Assembly: GCA_943330745.2 (NCBI GenBank)
Contig: CALQIX020000006.1
Coordinates: 1-64,000, forward strand
Source of the DNA: Lishizhenia tianjinensis
GTDB lineage: Bacteria; Bacteroidota; Bacteroidia; Flavobacteriales_D; Crocinitomicaceae
Direction of reading: 5' to 3'
DNA: 64,000 bases
Shown: piece by piece, positions 17,912 through 26,948 of the stretch
Layout of the letters: every line of letters starts with the position of its first letter
How positions within the stretch are numbered: position 1 is the stretch's first letter
Notes under the pieces: generated by a model
What the model was told of the DNA's origin: nothing
The model's database searches: none
The model's input: the letters and a program-made list of their open reading frames with translations, nothing else
Translations under genes and position numbers: made by a program

Positions 17912-18247
17912 CTATAACCTGTAATTTTCAAAATGAATAAAGAGTGGAAGTTTATAGGAATATCGCTGTTGATAAGAGTTATAAAAAGAGGAATGTGAAA
18001 TATTCCAGCTTTTATTTCGAGAATCTAATGCGTAGAATAGTAGAAAGGATGATGATTCAAGATTGTTTTCATCTTCCTGGCCTAATTTAAATTCTTCCTC
18101 ATTGAGATCAAGTAGGCTGGTTAAATCACTTTTTTTTATGGAGGTGTTTTTCTTGTCTATATGTGTTTGAATGTCACCACGCAGAATAATATGATCAAGT
18201 CCGCTTGCATGAATTGTTAATCCAAAAACAAGTAAAAGCAATATCAT
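17912..18247 (-). CDS. Small exported protein of unknown function, first gene of DAB operon
   Basis: From ATG 18247 the product has 111 residues: a hydrophobic signal-like N-terminus (LLLLVFGLTIHASG) followed by a polar, acidic segment and an aromatic-rich C-terminus (FYNSYQQRYSYKLPLF). A longer frame begins at ATG 18286, but a TACATTTG promoter box lies at 18276-18283, between the two starts. Transcripts from that box would therefore only include the shorter form, which also has the better signal peptide. I recognise no family. It precedes dabA by 49 bases on the same strand, so a link to inorganic-carbon uptake is inferred from position alone. Confidence 0.55.
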   Translation of the reverse strand: MILLLLVFGLTIHASGLDHIILRGDIQTHIDKKNTSIKKSDLTSLLDLNEEEFKLGQEDENNLESSSFLLFYALDSRNKSWNISHSSFYNSYQQRYSYKLPLFIHFENYRL

Positions 18248-18275
18248 TTTATGTAAAAAAGGATTTCTCACAAAG

Positions 18276-18303
18276 CAAATGTACAATTTAGATTCGTTAC
18301 AAA
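18276..18303 (-). promoter_or_regulatory. Putative promoter of the DAB operon
   Basis: Read on the minus strand, TTTG (18300-18303) is followed 16 bases later by TACATTTG (18276-18283). The -7 box is a perfect TAnnTTTG; the spacing is shorter than the usual 19-21. It lies between the stop of the FAD-linked oxidase gene and the small exported protein, so the DAB operon probably has its own promoter. Confidence 0.45.
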
Positions 18304-18316
18304 TTAAAATTAACTG

Positions 18317-19726
18317 TTAATTTTTAGGAAATATCTTTCCTGGATTTAAAATATTATTTGGGTCAAAAACACTTTTTATTTTTTTCATTAGTTCAAGGGT
18401 TACATCTGGAAAAGCTATATCCATATAGTTTTTTTGAACCAAACCAATACCATGTTCACCCGAGATAGTTCCACCGAGGGCAACAACTTTTTCAAATAAT
18501 TCTCGAATAGCCAGATTCAATTCGTTATCCCATTTTTCATTAGATAGATTTCCTTTTAGAATGTTTATGTGCAAATTACCATCGCCTGCATGACCGTAAC
18601 AAATTGATTCAAATCCATATTTTTTACCGATTCGTTTAACTTCTTTGAGGAGATTAGGTAATTCAAATCGGGGCACGACCGTATCTTCCTCTTTATAAAT
18701 TGAATGCGTCTTGACAGCCTCACCAACTTTTCTACGCAATTGCCACAAGGCATCCTTTTGAGCTTGACTTTCAGCAAAAAGAATTTCATCCGTTTCAAAT
18801 TTTTCAAGAACTCCCATGATTTTTTCGCATTCTCCCATTAGATGTTCAATATCAAATCCATCCACTTCAATAATTAGATGTGCTTGGTGGTTTTCTTTTA
18901 CTTCAATGGTTGAGTCGCCAACTGATTTCTTAGCCAATAGTAAGGCATCCCTTTCCATAAATTCAAGCCCGCTTGGGGTAATTCCTGCTTGAAAGATTGC
19001 AGCTACTGCCTCACACGCTTTTGCTGCATCAAAAAATGGCACTAGCATAAGTAGATCCTGAGTAGGATGGGGGATGAGTTTTAAAACAATTTTTGTAACA
19101 ATACCCAATGTTCCTTCCGAACCAACAATGAGTTGTGTAAGGTTGTAGCCCGTCGCGTTTTTCAATACATTTGCCCCTGTCCAAATTATTGATCCGTCGG
19201 TCAATACCACTTCAAGGTTTAATACATAATCTTTTGTCACGCCATATTTCACCGCTTTTGGTCCACCTGAGTTTTCAGAGATGTTTCCACCGATAAAACA
19301 GCTCCCTTTGCTTGCAGGATCAGGTGGATAAAACAATCCTTTTTCTTTTACGGCATCCTGAAGAATTTGTGTAATAACACCAGGTTCAGTTGTGACTTGA
19401 TGATTTTTTTCATCGATTTCAATGATTTTATTGAAAAGTTCCATGCTGAGTAATACGCCACCAAAGATGGACAATGCACCTCCGCTCAATCCAGTTCGTG
19501 CTCCAGCTGGTGTAACGCATATATTAGTTGAATTACAGTATGAAAGAATTTTTGAAATCTCTTGCACTGTATTAGGTTTTATTACAACCTCCGGAGGAAA
19601 AGATAAATCTTCTGTCTCATCGTGTGAATATTGGTGTAATATTTCAGAATCATCGTGAACCCGTGTGCCACAAATCTCTTTGAAAAAGGAAATATGTTCT
19701 GAGTTTATTTTCGTGTATTTTTTCAT
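18317..19726 (-). CDS. FAD-linked oxidase (glycolate oxidase GlcD / D-lactate dehydrogenase type)
   Basis: The protein has 469 residues. The PCMH-type FAD-binding domain shows VIKPNTVQEISKIL and PAGARTGLSGG (73-83). The C-terminal FAD-oxidase domain has GHAGDGNLHINIL and TISGEHGIGLVQKNYM. The family oxidises 2-hydroxy acids (glycolate, D-lactate, D-2-hydroxyglutarate) to 2-oxo acids in the cytosol or at the membrane. No glcE/glcF partner or lactate permease is nearby, so the substrate cannot be assigned. It ends 69 bases before the start of the DAB operon, which seems to have its own promoter. Confidence 0.88.
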   Translation of the reverse strand: MKKYTKINSEHISFFKEICGTRVHDDSEILHQYSHDETEDLSFPPEVVIKPNTVQEISKILSYCNSTNICVTPAGARTGLSGGALSIFGGVLLSMELFNKIIEIDEKNHQVTTEPGVITQILQDAVKEKGLFYPPDPASKGSCFIGGNISENSGGPKAVKYGVTKDYVLNLEVVLTDGSIIWTGANVLKNATGYNLTQLIVGSEGTLGIVTKIVLKLIPHPTQDLLMLVPFFDAAKACEAVAAIFQAGITPSGLEFMERDALLLAKKSVGDSTIEVKENHQAHLIIEVDGFDIEHLMGECEKIMGVLEKFETDEILFAESQAQKDALWQLRRKVGEAVKTHSIYKEEDTVVPRFELPNLLKEVKRIGKKYGFESICYGHAGDGNLHINILKGNLSNEKWDNELNLAIRELFEKVVALGGTISGEHGIGLVQKNYMDIAFPDVTLELMKKIKSVFDPNNILNPGKIFPKN

Positions 19727-19747
19727 AATAATAGATCAAAATAACGA

Positions 19748-20611
19748 TTAGGGGTGAATAACAAATAGGGATTTTGGAACGATTCTATATTTAAAATCAA
19801 TAAATTCATTTTTACTGCCTTCTCCGTCCATTTGGAAATAGAGACTATCTGTGGAAAATTGAATTTCAGTAAATTGCTTCATCGTCACATACTTTGAGTC
19901 ATTAGATTTACCAACTAAAAATCGAATTACCTGAAAAGGAAAATCAATTACGCTTGCTTTTTTTACCAATATTAACTCCAAAAGTCCGTCTGCTGCATGA
20001 GAAGCGGGTGAAATTTTAAATCCATTTCCAAATTCCTTTGTGTTTGCAACTGCTACCATCAAATAATTTTCAGTTTTATCATCTAATGTAATAGAAATTC
20101 CTTTGTATGAAAAATAGGATTTCATTATCAAAATTAAGTACTTAAATAAACCCCTTAGTTTATTATTCACCATATCAAATGCAATTTTAGCATCGTATCC
20201 AATTCCAGCCACTTGAATAAAAGGTATGTTATTCACTAAACAGGTATCAATTTTAGAAAAATTCCCCTTGTTGATAACGAAAATACTTTTCTTGATGTTT
20301 TCAGAAATACTAAAATGCCGCGCAAATCCATTTCCTGATCCGCATGGAATAATTGCAAGTTTGACATCAGAATGAATAAGTGCAACCGCAATTTCATGAA
20401 CGGTTCCATCGCCTCCTACTGCACAAATCACATTGACTTTTTGAGTTATTCCATGTTGTGCAATTTCAGTGGCGTGACCAAGGTAGTTAGTGTAAATAAC
20501 CGTAACGTTAAATTTGAGTTTGTCTACGTACTTCTGGATTTGGGTTTCAATTCGTTTCTTGTTTGAAATTCCTGAAGTCGGATTAATAATAAACCAAATT
20601 TCTTGTTTCAT
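19748..20611 (-). CDS. Diacylglycerol kinase-family lipid kinase (YegS/DgkB type)
   Basis: The protein has 287 residues. The DAGK catalytic domain motifs are NPTSG (10-14), AVGGDGTVHE (64-73) and IPCGSGNGFARH (88-99). The second beta-sandwich domain ends with FQMDGEG, a family hallmark. These soluble enzymes phosphorylate diacylglycerol, sphingoid or similar lipid alcohols with ATP at the inner membrane face; the lipid here is unknown. It follows the TonB-type barrel gene by 8 bases and lies 21 bases before the FAD-linked oxidase, so all three may share a transcript. Confidence 0.9.
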   Translation of the reverse strand: MKQEIWFIINPTSGISNKKRIETQIQKYVDKLKFNVTVIYTNYLGHATEIAQHGITQKVNVICAVGGDGTVHEIAVALIHSDVKLAIIPCGSGNGFARHFSISENIKKSIFVINKGNFSKIDTCLVNNIPFIQVAGIGYDAKIAFDMVNNKLRGLFKYLILIMKSYFSYKGISITLDDKTENYLMVAVANTKEFGNGFKISPASHAADGLLELILVKKASVIDFPFQVIRFLVGKSNDSKYVTMKQFTEIQFSTDSLYFQMDGEGSKNEFIDFKYRIVPKSLFVIHP

Positions 20612-20619
20612 AATTCGTT

Positions 20620-23082
20620 TTACATATCCCCGCCACCTTCTCCTCCCGGTAGTTTTTTTGTATTCAATTCTAGTTTTCCAAATTTATAACTCGCTGAAAA
20701 ATATAATCTACGTGTCATCCATTTGAAATTTGAGGTTTGCTCTACTGTAGGTCGGTCCACTAGAAAATAAAATCCTTGAACATTGAAAACATCAGAAACT
20801 CTCGTTCCAATTGTCCATTTTCCATTCCCCAACCGCTTTTCAAATGCGATATCTGTTGGTCCTTGTCGTTGTGCGATTCCTTGAACGGTTACTCTCCTTC
20901 CATTGAATGTGAAACTTACCTGAACAGAAGCTGTTTTTTTCCAAAATTCAATTGAAGAATTGAGTTTGAAATTGTGAAAATAGCCTTGCCTATTTGGCAA
21001 TGATTCTTGGTTGGTAATATACCAAATATAATTTCCATTCCACGAAAGTGAAGCTTTCCACCAGGGGGTTGGTTTAAGATTTAATACAATATCTGAGCCC
21101 AAACTGTGCGTTTCTGCAATATTCATAAAGGTCACAGAGCTCGTATTATTTTCGTAATATTCTTTTACTCTACTAATTACACCTTTTGAATGACGATAGT
21201 AAATACTTGAAGTAATAGTGTATTTTTTGCGTTCTTGAATAAATCCTAAATCATAGGAGTCAGTGTATTCTGCTTTTAAATAAGGGTTTCCAGTACGTAA
21301 GTTAAAAGGATCTGAATAGTTGGTAAATGGATTCATGTCTGCTGAGGCCGGACGAGTGATTCGTTTGCTGTAACTCAAACTGAATTCAGATTTTGGAATT
21401 ATTTCGTAGCGAATATGGGCGGAAGGAAAGATATTGAAATAGGGTGGATTGTTTATATCTATTCCTTGAGAAACAAGACTTGGTAGTTGATATGCTTGCT
21501 CAATACGAAGTCCTCCTTGGTATTTGAATTTACCTAGTTGCTGTCCGAAAACACCATACGCACTGAAAATACGCTCTTTGTATTGATATAAAAAATTAGC
21601 AAGCGTATCCTGCATGAATTGATTGATACTGAAATCAAAAGCTTCTGAGTAGGTATCAACCTGTTGATCGCGAAGAATTGTTTTTAATCCTGTTTCGATT
21701 CGAGCTGAAATTTTTGGAAAGAGTAGAGTTAAGTCTGCCTGTATTGTAGTGATATTATTCTTCTCCTTATTGTTTAGTTGTTGTTTTAACGGATTAACGC
21801 CAAAAGTAGGAACTGAATCTGGTTCAAAGTAGTTTTCTTGATAATACCCTTGAATTCCTTCTTTACCGAGTGATTGAGTGGCATCTATCACAAAATTCCC
21901 TCGGTCTTTTTTTAAATCATATCGGTAATTGACATTGAAATCTAGGTTTTGTTGTTGTGATGGATCATAACTTGTTCGTTGCCATAAATTGGTTCGATTG
22001 TTCAATGTATCATAAACTGAATTCCATAAGTCACCTGTTCTATCCCGCACGCCAATGCTTCCTGTAGCTGAAATTCCTAATGTTTGTCTGTCTTTGAGGT
22101 TGAAATCAGCTCCCGTTCGAAAAGTGTGGCCTGCATTCAAATCTGTACCTGTTCTAAATTGATTTAATATAAATCGGCTGCCATCCAAATTTAATTGGTT
22201 AATATACGAATCATTATTTCTATATCCATCTAAATAGCGATAACTATATGTTCCGTAAACGTTGAAAGCACCATTTCGATAACTTAACGATAAATTCGAT
22301 TCAGCAATGTTGCCGTTTCTAATATTTCCGGATGCTAAATTGGTTGAGACCAATCCATTGAATCCTTTCAACTTATTCTTTTTCAGCACAATATTGATGA
22401 TTCCTGAGTTTCCGTCGGGATCGTATTTGGCTGATGGGTTTGTAACAATTTCAATGCGTTCAATTGAACCAGCAGGTAAGGCATCCAGAAGTGTTTTTCC
22501 ATTTCCACCAGATATTGAACTGGGTCTTCCATCAATCAACACAGTTACCGTTCCCTCACCACGAAGTGAAATTTTTCCTTCCTGATCCAATTCAACAGAT
22601 GGAAGCCGGGTTAAAATGTCGTTAGCTGTCCCACCCTTCACTGATAAATCTTCTGCTACATTGTAGATTTTTTTGTCAATTCCTGCTTTGAGTACATCCA
22701 TATTTCCAACCACTTCAAATTCCTTTAAATTTTTAGTGGTAGAATTGAGTTTAATGGTTCCTAGGTTAAACACCTTTAAATTGGTTGAAATACTAATATC
22801 AATTATAGTATCTGTTTCATAACCTGTGAAAGAACAGATGGCATAAAAAGTACCTAGTGGCACATTCTCTAAATTAATTTTCCCTAAATTATCGCTAAAA
22901 ATTCCGGCAACCACTTTTTTCTCTCCCGTTTTAAACAAACGAAAAGAAACGTATTCTAGCGCTTTGGAGGTAGTAGCATCTATGATTTTTCCAGTAATCA
23001 ATCCTTCATCCTGTTTGCCCGTTTTTTGAGCGAAAAAGAGCGTGGTTGAGAAAAGAAAAAAAGAAAAAAATAGTTTTTGCAT
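20620..23082 (-). CDS. Outer-membrane beta-barrel receptor (TonB-dependent type, OMP_b-brl_3)
   Basis: The protein has 820 residues. A signal peptide ends near residue 18 (TTLFFAQ). A carboxypeptidase-regulatory-like domain (about 25-115) starts with LITGKIIDATTSKALEYV. The plug domain includes TANDILTRLPSVELDQEG and GTVTVLIDGRPSSI, followed by IERIEIVTNPSAKYDPDG. The remainder is an OMP_b-brl_3 barrel ending in a FSASYKFG strand plus a glycine-rich tail. Related proteins are annotated as TonB-dependent receptors; the substrate is unknown. A TATTTTTG -7 box lies just upstream (23099-23106, minus strand). Confidence 0.88.
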   Translation of the reverse strand: MQKLFFSFFLFSTTLFFAQKTGKQDEGLITGKIIDATTSKALEYVSFRLFKTGEKKVVAGIFSDNLGKINLENVPLGTFYAICSFTGYETDTIIDISISTNLKVFNLGTIKLNSTTKNLKEFEVVGNMDVLKAGIDKKIYNVAEDLSVKGGTANDILTRLPSVELDQEGKISLRGEGTVTVLIDGRPSSISGGNGKTLLDALPAGSIERIEIVTNPSAKYDPDGNSGIINIVLKKNKLKGFNGLVSTNLASGNIRNGNIAESNLSLSYRNGAFNVYGTYSYRYLDGYRNNDSYINQLNLDGSRFILNQFRTGTDLNAGHTFRTGADFNLKDRQTLGISATGSIGVRDRTGDLWNSVYDTLNNRTNLWQRTSYDPSQQQNLDFNVNYRYDLKKDRGNFVIDATQSLGKEGIQGYYQENYFEPDSVPTFGVNPLKQQLNNKEKNNITTIQADLTLLFPKISARIETGLKTILRDQQVDTYSEAFDFSINQFMQDTLANFLYQYKERIFSAYGVFGQQLGKFKYQGGLRIEQAYQLPSLVSQGIDINNPPYFNIFPSAHIRYEIIPKSEFSLSYSKRITRPASADMNPFTNYSDPFNLRTGNPYLKAEYTDSYDLGFIQERKKYTITSSIYYRHSKGVISRVKEYYENNTSSVTFMNIAETHSLGSDIVLNLKPTPWWKASLSWNGNYIWYITNQESLPNRQGYFHNFKLNSSIEFWKKTASVQVSFTFNGRRVTVQGIAQRQGPTDIAFEKRLGNGKWTIGTRVSDVFNVQGFYFLVDRPTVEQTSNFKWMTRRLYFSASYKFGKLELNTKKLPGGEGGGDM

Positions 23083-23098
23083 GAAATAAGTTGAAAGA

Positions 23099-23106
23099 CA
23101 AAAATA
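23099..23106 (-). promoter_or_regulatory. Putative -7 element for the OMP_b-brl_3 receptor gene
   Basis: The minus strand reads TATTTTTG, a perfect TAnnTTTG match, 17 bases before the start codon. No convincing -33 element is visible. Confidence 0.35.
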
Positions 23107-23136
23107 CCGAACTATTTTGTATCAGCCATTCATTTC

Positions 23137-23541
23137 TTAGTCCTTTTTTACTGGTGCGGTAATCGAGGGGTTTGTTTCAGGAAGAACTTTTCCTTTAATG
23201 GTTAGGAGAATAGGTTCTGAACCTTTAACCATAACCGTAAGTGTTTTGGTAAAATCACCTACTCGTTTCGTATCATATTTTGCGATTATTTTCTCCTTCT
23301 TTCCTGGTTTTATGCTGTCAGAAGGGAAGTAGGGGGTAGTGCATCCACAAGAGCGCTTTACGTCTTCAATTTTTACAAATTCTTTCGAAGTATTTTTAAA
23401 TGGGAATTCGAATGTGAAATCAGATCCGTACGGAATGGAATTATTTTCAATCGTTATGGTATTAAATTTTAATTTCGGTTCCGTTTGACTAATCGCTACT
23501 ATACTTAATCCTACAATGAATAATGTTGCTATAAATTTCAT
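23137..23541 (-). CDS. DUF1573 exported protein
   Basis: The protein has 134 residues with a signal peptide ending near residue 18 (LSIVAISQ). The Ig-like DUF1573 core is evident: FTFEFPFKNTSKEFVKIEDV, then the signature SCGCTTPYFP and IIAKYDTKRVGDFTKTLTV. The domain is widespread in Bacteroidota envelope proteins; its function is not established. The gene lies 66 bases after the M1 peptidase gene and has a TACATTTG -7 box of its own, so separate expression is likely. Confidence 0.9.
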   Translation of the reverse strand: MKFIATLFIVGLSIVAISQTEPKLKFNTITIENNSIPYGSDFTFEFPFKNTSKEFVKIEDVKRSCGCTTPYFPSDSIKPGKKEKIIAKYDTKRVGDFTKTLTVMVKGSEPILLTIKGKVLPETNPSITAPVKKD

Positions 23542-23555
23542 ATTATATTTTTTGT

Positions 23556-23563
23556 CAAATGTA
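23556..23563 (-). promoter_or_regulatory. Putative -7 element for the DUF1573 gene
   Basis: The minus strand reads TACATTTG, matching TAnnTTTG, 14 bases before the start codon. The -33 region is not recognisable. Confidence 0.35.
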
Positions 23564-23607
23564 TTTGATTCATGAGATTAAAGGTGAACATTAACGCTTC
23601 GTTAACA

Positions 23608-26586
23608 TTAGAGGTTTATTCCGCTTAAGCTAAAGGGCTTATTAAATGGATTAAATTTCAATGTTAGTCGTATGTTTCGAGAATAATTAGCATAAAGATC
23701 TCCTATAGATGAACTTTGAACTAATGGAAAATAAACACCGAAAATTGAACTCAATCGAATACCAAGTCCGGCATTGAACACGTAATTTACAACATTACCA
23801 TTGTAAAATGTGCCAAAATCTCCGAAGACTCCTAGAAATCCTAAACGAGGTATAGGTAATGGCGCATAAAGATTGGCCGATGCCATCCAAAATGAAGTTG
23901 TTCCGATTGAGCTAGTGCTATTGAATCCTCCGAAGTTGTTGTTTCGTTGAATAGAATTGGAGTTGAAACGATCAAAATAATATTCTTCCATAAATAAATC
24001 TTGCATACCATTTGCTCCACTTAGTGCGAGTTGATAGTAATTATAACCAATACTGGATCCATTGGTATAGGACAGGTTGTTTCCAAAAAATGTGCGCAAA
24101 TGAATCCATCGTTTCATTTTATTTCGAAGGTATCTTAAACTATATTCTGCCGTTAAGGAAATCCTTCTGAGTTGGTCTGAATTACTTGTAAGTTCATGCA
24201 TTTCATCGTAACGAAGTTGCATTTTGAATCGCTGGTCGGGCGTATTTGCGGCGCTTTCAACCCATGCGTATCCACCTCCTAAACTGATAGAATTATCTCC
24301 TCTGACTTCATTGCGCAGGGCGATTGATATTTTGCCGGTGTATTGAAAAAAATTATTTTTCTTCCGATTCCCAATTTGAGTTTGCATATAAAGTGAACCA
24401 AAATTTACACCTGATTTTAATTGATTGAATTCACTATTTGTTTTAAAACGTTTTAATGATGCGCCAAAGGTCACAGATTGAAAGCAATTTTTCGGTAAAA
24501 TCGAATGGGACAATTCCATAATTCCTGCAATGCTTTTATTTCCAAAGGAATACATGGGAGCAAATAAATAATGAGTAGGTTTAAGCGGAACCGCAACATT
24601 ATGTACAGCCATGCCAAGCATTAATTTGTCATATTGATTTCCAGCGATAATTGGTGTGTAAAATTGATTATTTTTAAAATTGTCTTGGTCTCCTAAAAGA
24701 AATTGAAATCGAGGAGACTCTATTTTTGCTAACACAGTGCGATTGGTCCAAAAATTATTTTGTCTATTTATTTCCGGGATCTCCTTATTTGCGTCGATGG
24801 CTACTTTTGTAATGGAAGATTTACTCGTTTTTAGTTCTATTTTTCTTTGTCCTGGTTCAGCCCACGCTGTTTCTACTATTGAATCACCGTTGAAAACATT
24901 TATTTCGATTGGTCCATTCACTTGTCCAACATTCTTCACTTTTACGTTTGCTCCTCCATTTTTGGAATGATGAACACATTGGATTTTATAATCTATGTGG
25001 TTACTCGTTTTGATTAGGTCCTCAAAGAGCCAATTCAGATTTTTTCCTGAGGAAAGCTCCATTGATTTCTGCATATCTTCCGGCTGGGGATGTTTGAATT
25101 TCCATTCATCAAAATAAGCTTGCATGCATTTATTAAAGATTTCATCGCCTAAATAATCTTTTAAGTAGTAAAAAACCAACCCTGTTTTTTGGTACATGAT
25201 TAATCCATAATTGGTAGGAGTAAATTCGGCAGAATGAGTTTCAATGGGTTGGTCAGCACCAAAATGAGCCAATACTTTGTATAAGTAATCACCTTGCACA
25301 CGATAATCTAGGTTGTCCATATGAATAAACCTTCCTGCAATTTGTTCCGAGGTGAATGAATTTGCAGGATACTTGGTTTGCATGTAACGTACTTCATTTA
25401 AGGTATTCATTCCTTCGTCCATCCAACCATGTACGCGCTCATTTGAACCTAAAATTCCATAAAACCAGTTGTGTCCAACTTCATGAACAATTACTGTTTC
25501 GAGTGACCGGGCATTTCCAACGGATCCAATAACGGTAACATTCGGATATTCCATGCCACCACCAGCACTGATTGTACCATCTACAGCAGTTACTTGATTG
25601 TACGGATAATCGCCGTTCCACAAGGAATAATAATAGGTTCCGTCGTTAATATATTCAATAGCACGTTGCCACAAAGAAGCATTTTGAGGTGTAAACATGG
25701 CCCAAGAAGTAACATATCGTTCAGAATGTGGAAGTTTTACTTCGCCCTTGAGTACGAGGTATCGCTTATCTGCAAACCAAGCGAAATCATGAACTTTTGA
25801 TTGGGTGAACCGAATGGTTTTAAATTCGGTGTCTGATTGTGGGAAAGTCATTTGGTCTTTGTTTTCACTCGAATAAGAGGCAATATTTTTTTCAGTTTCT
25901 TTGACTTTTTGTTTAAGGAAGTCTTGTTCAGATGAAGTTTGTAAATCACCTGTAGCGCCCACTACATAATTTTTCGGAAGAGTAATAGACACTTCGTATG
26001 AACCATATTCAGAATAAAATTCTCCTTGATTCAAATAGGGCATTTTGTTCCATCCATTTTTATCGAAAACAGCAGGCTTAGGATACCATTGTGTAATTTG
26101 ATAGGATTGACCAATGTGACCCAATCGTGAAATACTACCACTTGGAATTTTTACTTTGAATGGCGTTGAAATCAGAATCTTCTCGCCTGTTTTTAATGCT
26201 TGTGGAAGATAAATCACAGCTATATCAATATGCTCTGCATCTAATTCCCATTTTAATTGCTGACCATTTGATAGAAAGTTCAACGAATCAATGTATCCTT
26301 TTAATGAATCAGGGCCAAATTTTAAATCAGTTTCTCCCCCAGAATATAATTGCTTTGCAAGTGCAGTTCCTCCATTTTTGTAGGCATTTGCCCAAAGATG
26401 GATATATATTTTATCTAATGCGCTAGGAGAATTGTTGATGTATTCAAATTGCTCGATCCCTCTAATTATATGGTTTTTATCATCTAATCTAACGGATATC
26501 GTGTAATTTACTTCTTGTTGCCAATAGGATTGACTGAAAGAATTATTGAACAGTGCGAGCAAAAGAAAAGAGAATAACAGGCGCAT
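23608..26586 (-). CDS. M1-family metallopeptidase with beta-barrel-like C-terminal half
   Basis: The protein has 992 residues with a signal peptide ending near residue 19. The N-terminal aminopeptidase domain has GGGMEYP (342-348), the variant of the substrate-binding GxMEN motif. The zinc site is HEVGH (368-372) with Glu391 in MDEGMN, giving the M1 spacing HExxH-18-E. An Ig-like stretch follows, to about residue 640. The last ~350 residues are dense in short alternating strands (SISLGGGYAWVES, SLTAEYSLRYL, FNAGLGIRLSSIFGVYFPL) and end in LTLKFNPFNKPFSLSGINL. That suggests an outer-membrane barrel anchoring the peptidase at the surface. The peptidase call is firm; the barrel is inference. Confidence 0.87.
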   Translation of the reverse strand: MRLLFSFLLLALFNNSFSQSYWQQEVNYTISVRLDDKNHIIRGIEQFEYINNSPSALDKIYIHLWANAYKNGGTALAKQLYSGGETDLKFGPDSLKGYIDSLNFLSNGQQLKWELDAEHIDIAVIYLPQALKTGEKILISTPFKVKIPSGSISRLGHIGQSYQITQWYPKPAVFDKNGWNKMPYLNQGEFYSEYGSYEVSITLPKNYVVGATGDLQTSSEQDFLKQKVKETEKNIASYSSENKDQMTFPQSDTEFKTIRFTQSKVHDFAWFADKRYLVLKGEVKLPHSERYVTSWAMFTPQNASLWQRAIEYINDGTYYYSLWNGDYPYNQVTAVDGTISAGGGMEYPNVTVIGSVGNARSLETVIVHEVGHNWFYGILGSNERVHGWMDEGMNTLNEVRYMQTKYPANSFTSEQIAGRFIHMDNLDYRVQGDYLYKVLAHFGADQPIETHSAEFTPTNYGLIMYQKTGLVFYYLKDYLGDEIFNKCMQAYFDEWKFKHPQPEDMQKSMELSSGKNLNWLFEDLIKTSNHIDYKIQCVHHSKNGGANVKVKNVGQVNGPIEINVFNGDSIVETAWAEPGQRKIELKTSKSSITKVAIDANKEIPEINRQNNFWTNRTVLAKIESPRFQFLLGDQDNFKNNQFYTPIIAGNQYDKLMLGMAVHNVAVPLKPTHYLFAPMYSFGNKSIAGIMELSHSILPKNCFQSVTFGASLKRFKTNSEFNQLKSGVNFGSLYMQTQIGNRKKNNFFQYTGKISIALRNEVRGDNSISLGGGYAWVESAANTPDQRFKMQLRYDEMHELTSNSDQLRRISLTAEYSLRYLRNKMKRWIHLRTFFGNNLSYTNGSSIGYNYYQLALSGANGMQDLFMEEYYFDRFNSNSIQRNNNFGGFNSTSSIGTTSFWMASANLYAPLPIPRLGFLGVFGDFGTFYNGNVVNYVFNAGLGIRLSSIFGVYFPLVQSSSIGDLYANYSRNIRLTLKFNPFNKPFSLSGINL

Positions 26587-26653
26587 ATTTTTTAAAATTT
26601 GAATATTAGATTAAAATTCGCACAAATTGTAACGAGCGGTGTAAAAATACAAT

Positions 26654-26661
26654 TATTTTTG
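26654..26661 (+). promoter_or_regulatory. Putative -7 element for the 26677 lipoprotein gene
   Basis: TATTTTTG at 26654-26661 matches TAnnTTTG and lies 15 bases before the ATG. A TTG at 26627-26629 could be the -33 element, but the 24-base spacing is long. Confidence 0.35.
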
Positions 26662-26676
26662 TGTCAAAATTAATCC

Positions 26677-26946
26677 ATGAAAAATGCTCTAAGAATTTTG
26701 TTTTTAGCTCTATTATTTCACTCTTGTACCAATCTTGAAAAAGAAGCTGAAATGCTTGCGGATTATTGTTATTGCCAATCCACTCAAGCAAGAACTCAAG
26801 CCGAAAAAAATCAAGCTAAACGCAACTGCAATGACATGAAAAATCAGATTGAAAAACAGCATGGTAAAGATCTAAGTAAAGTTTCTGAAGAGGAAAAAGA
26901 ACGATTTAATGAAGTTTTTTTCAAACGCGTCAACGAATGTAAATAG
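26677..26946 (+). CDS. Small putative lipoprotein, unknown function
   Basis: The protein has 89 residues. The N-terminus is a lipoprotein signal (LALLFHSC, Cys17 as lipid-modified residue). The mature part is short, highly charged and mostly helical, with five further cysteines placed as YCYC near 31-34, in RNCND, and near the C-terminus (VNECK). I recognise no named family. It is transcribed alone, divergent from the M1 peptidase gene and convergent with recJ, whose stop lies three bases away. Confidence 0.6.
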   Translation: MKNALRILFLALLFHSCTNLEKEAEMLADYCYCQSTQARTQAEKNQAKRNCNDMKNQIEKQHGKDLSKVSEEEKERFNEVFFKRVNECK

Positions 26947-26948
26947 CA

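Noticed and set aside
18248..18286. Longer start at ATG 18286 for the small exported protein
   Set aside because: The extra 13 residues break the signal peptide, and a promoter-like box lies within this stretch.
26160..26426. Antisense ORF inside the M1 peptidase gene
   Set aside because: It is a shadow frame over a well-supported metallopeptidase; no start signal or family match.
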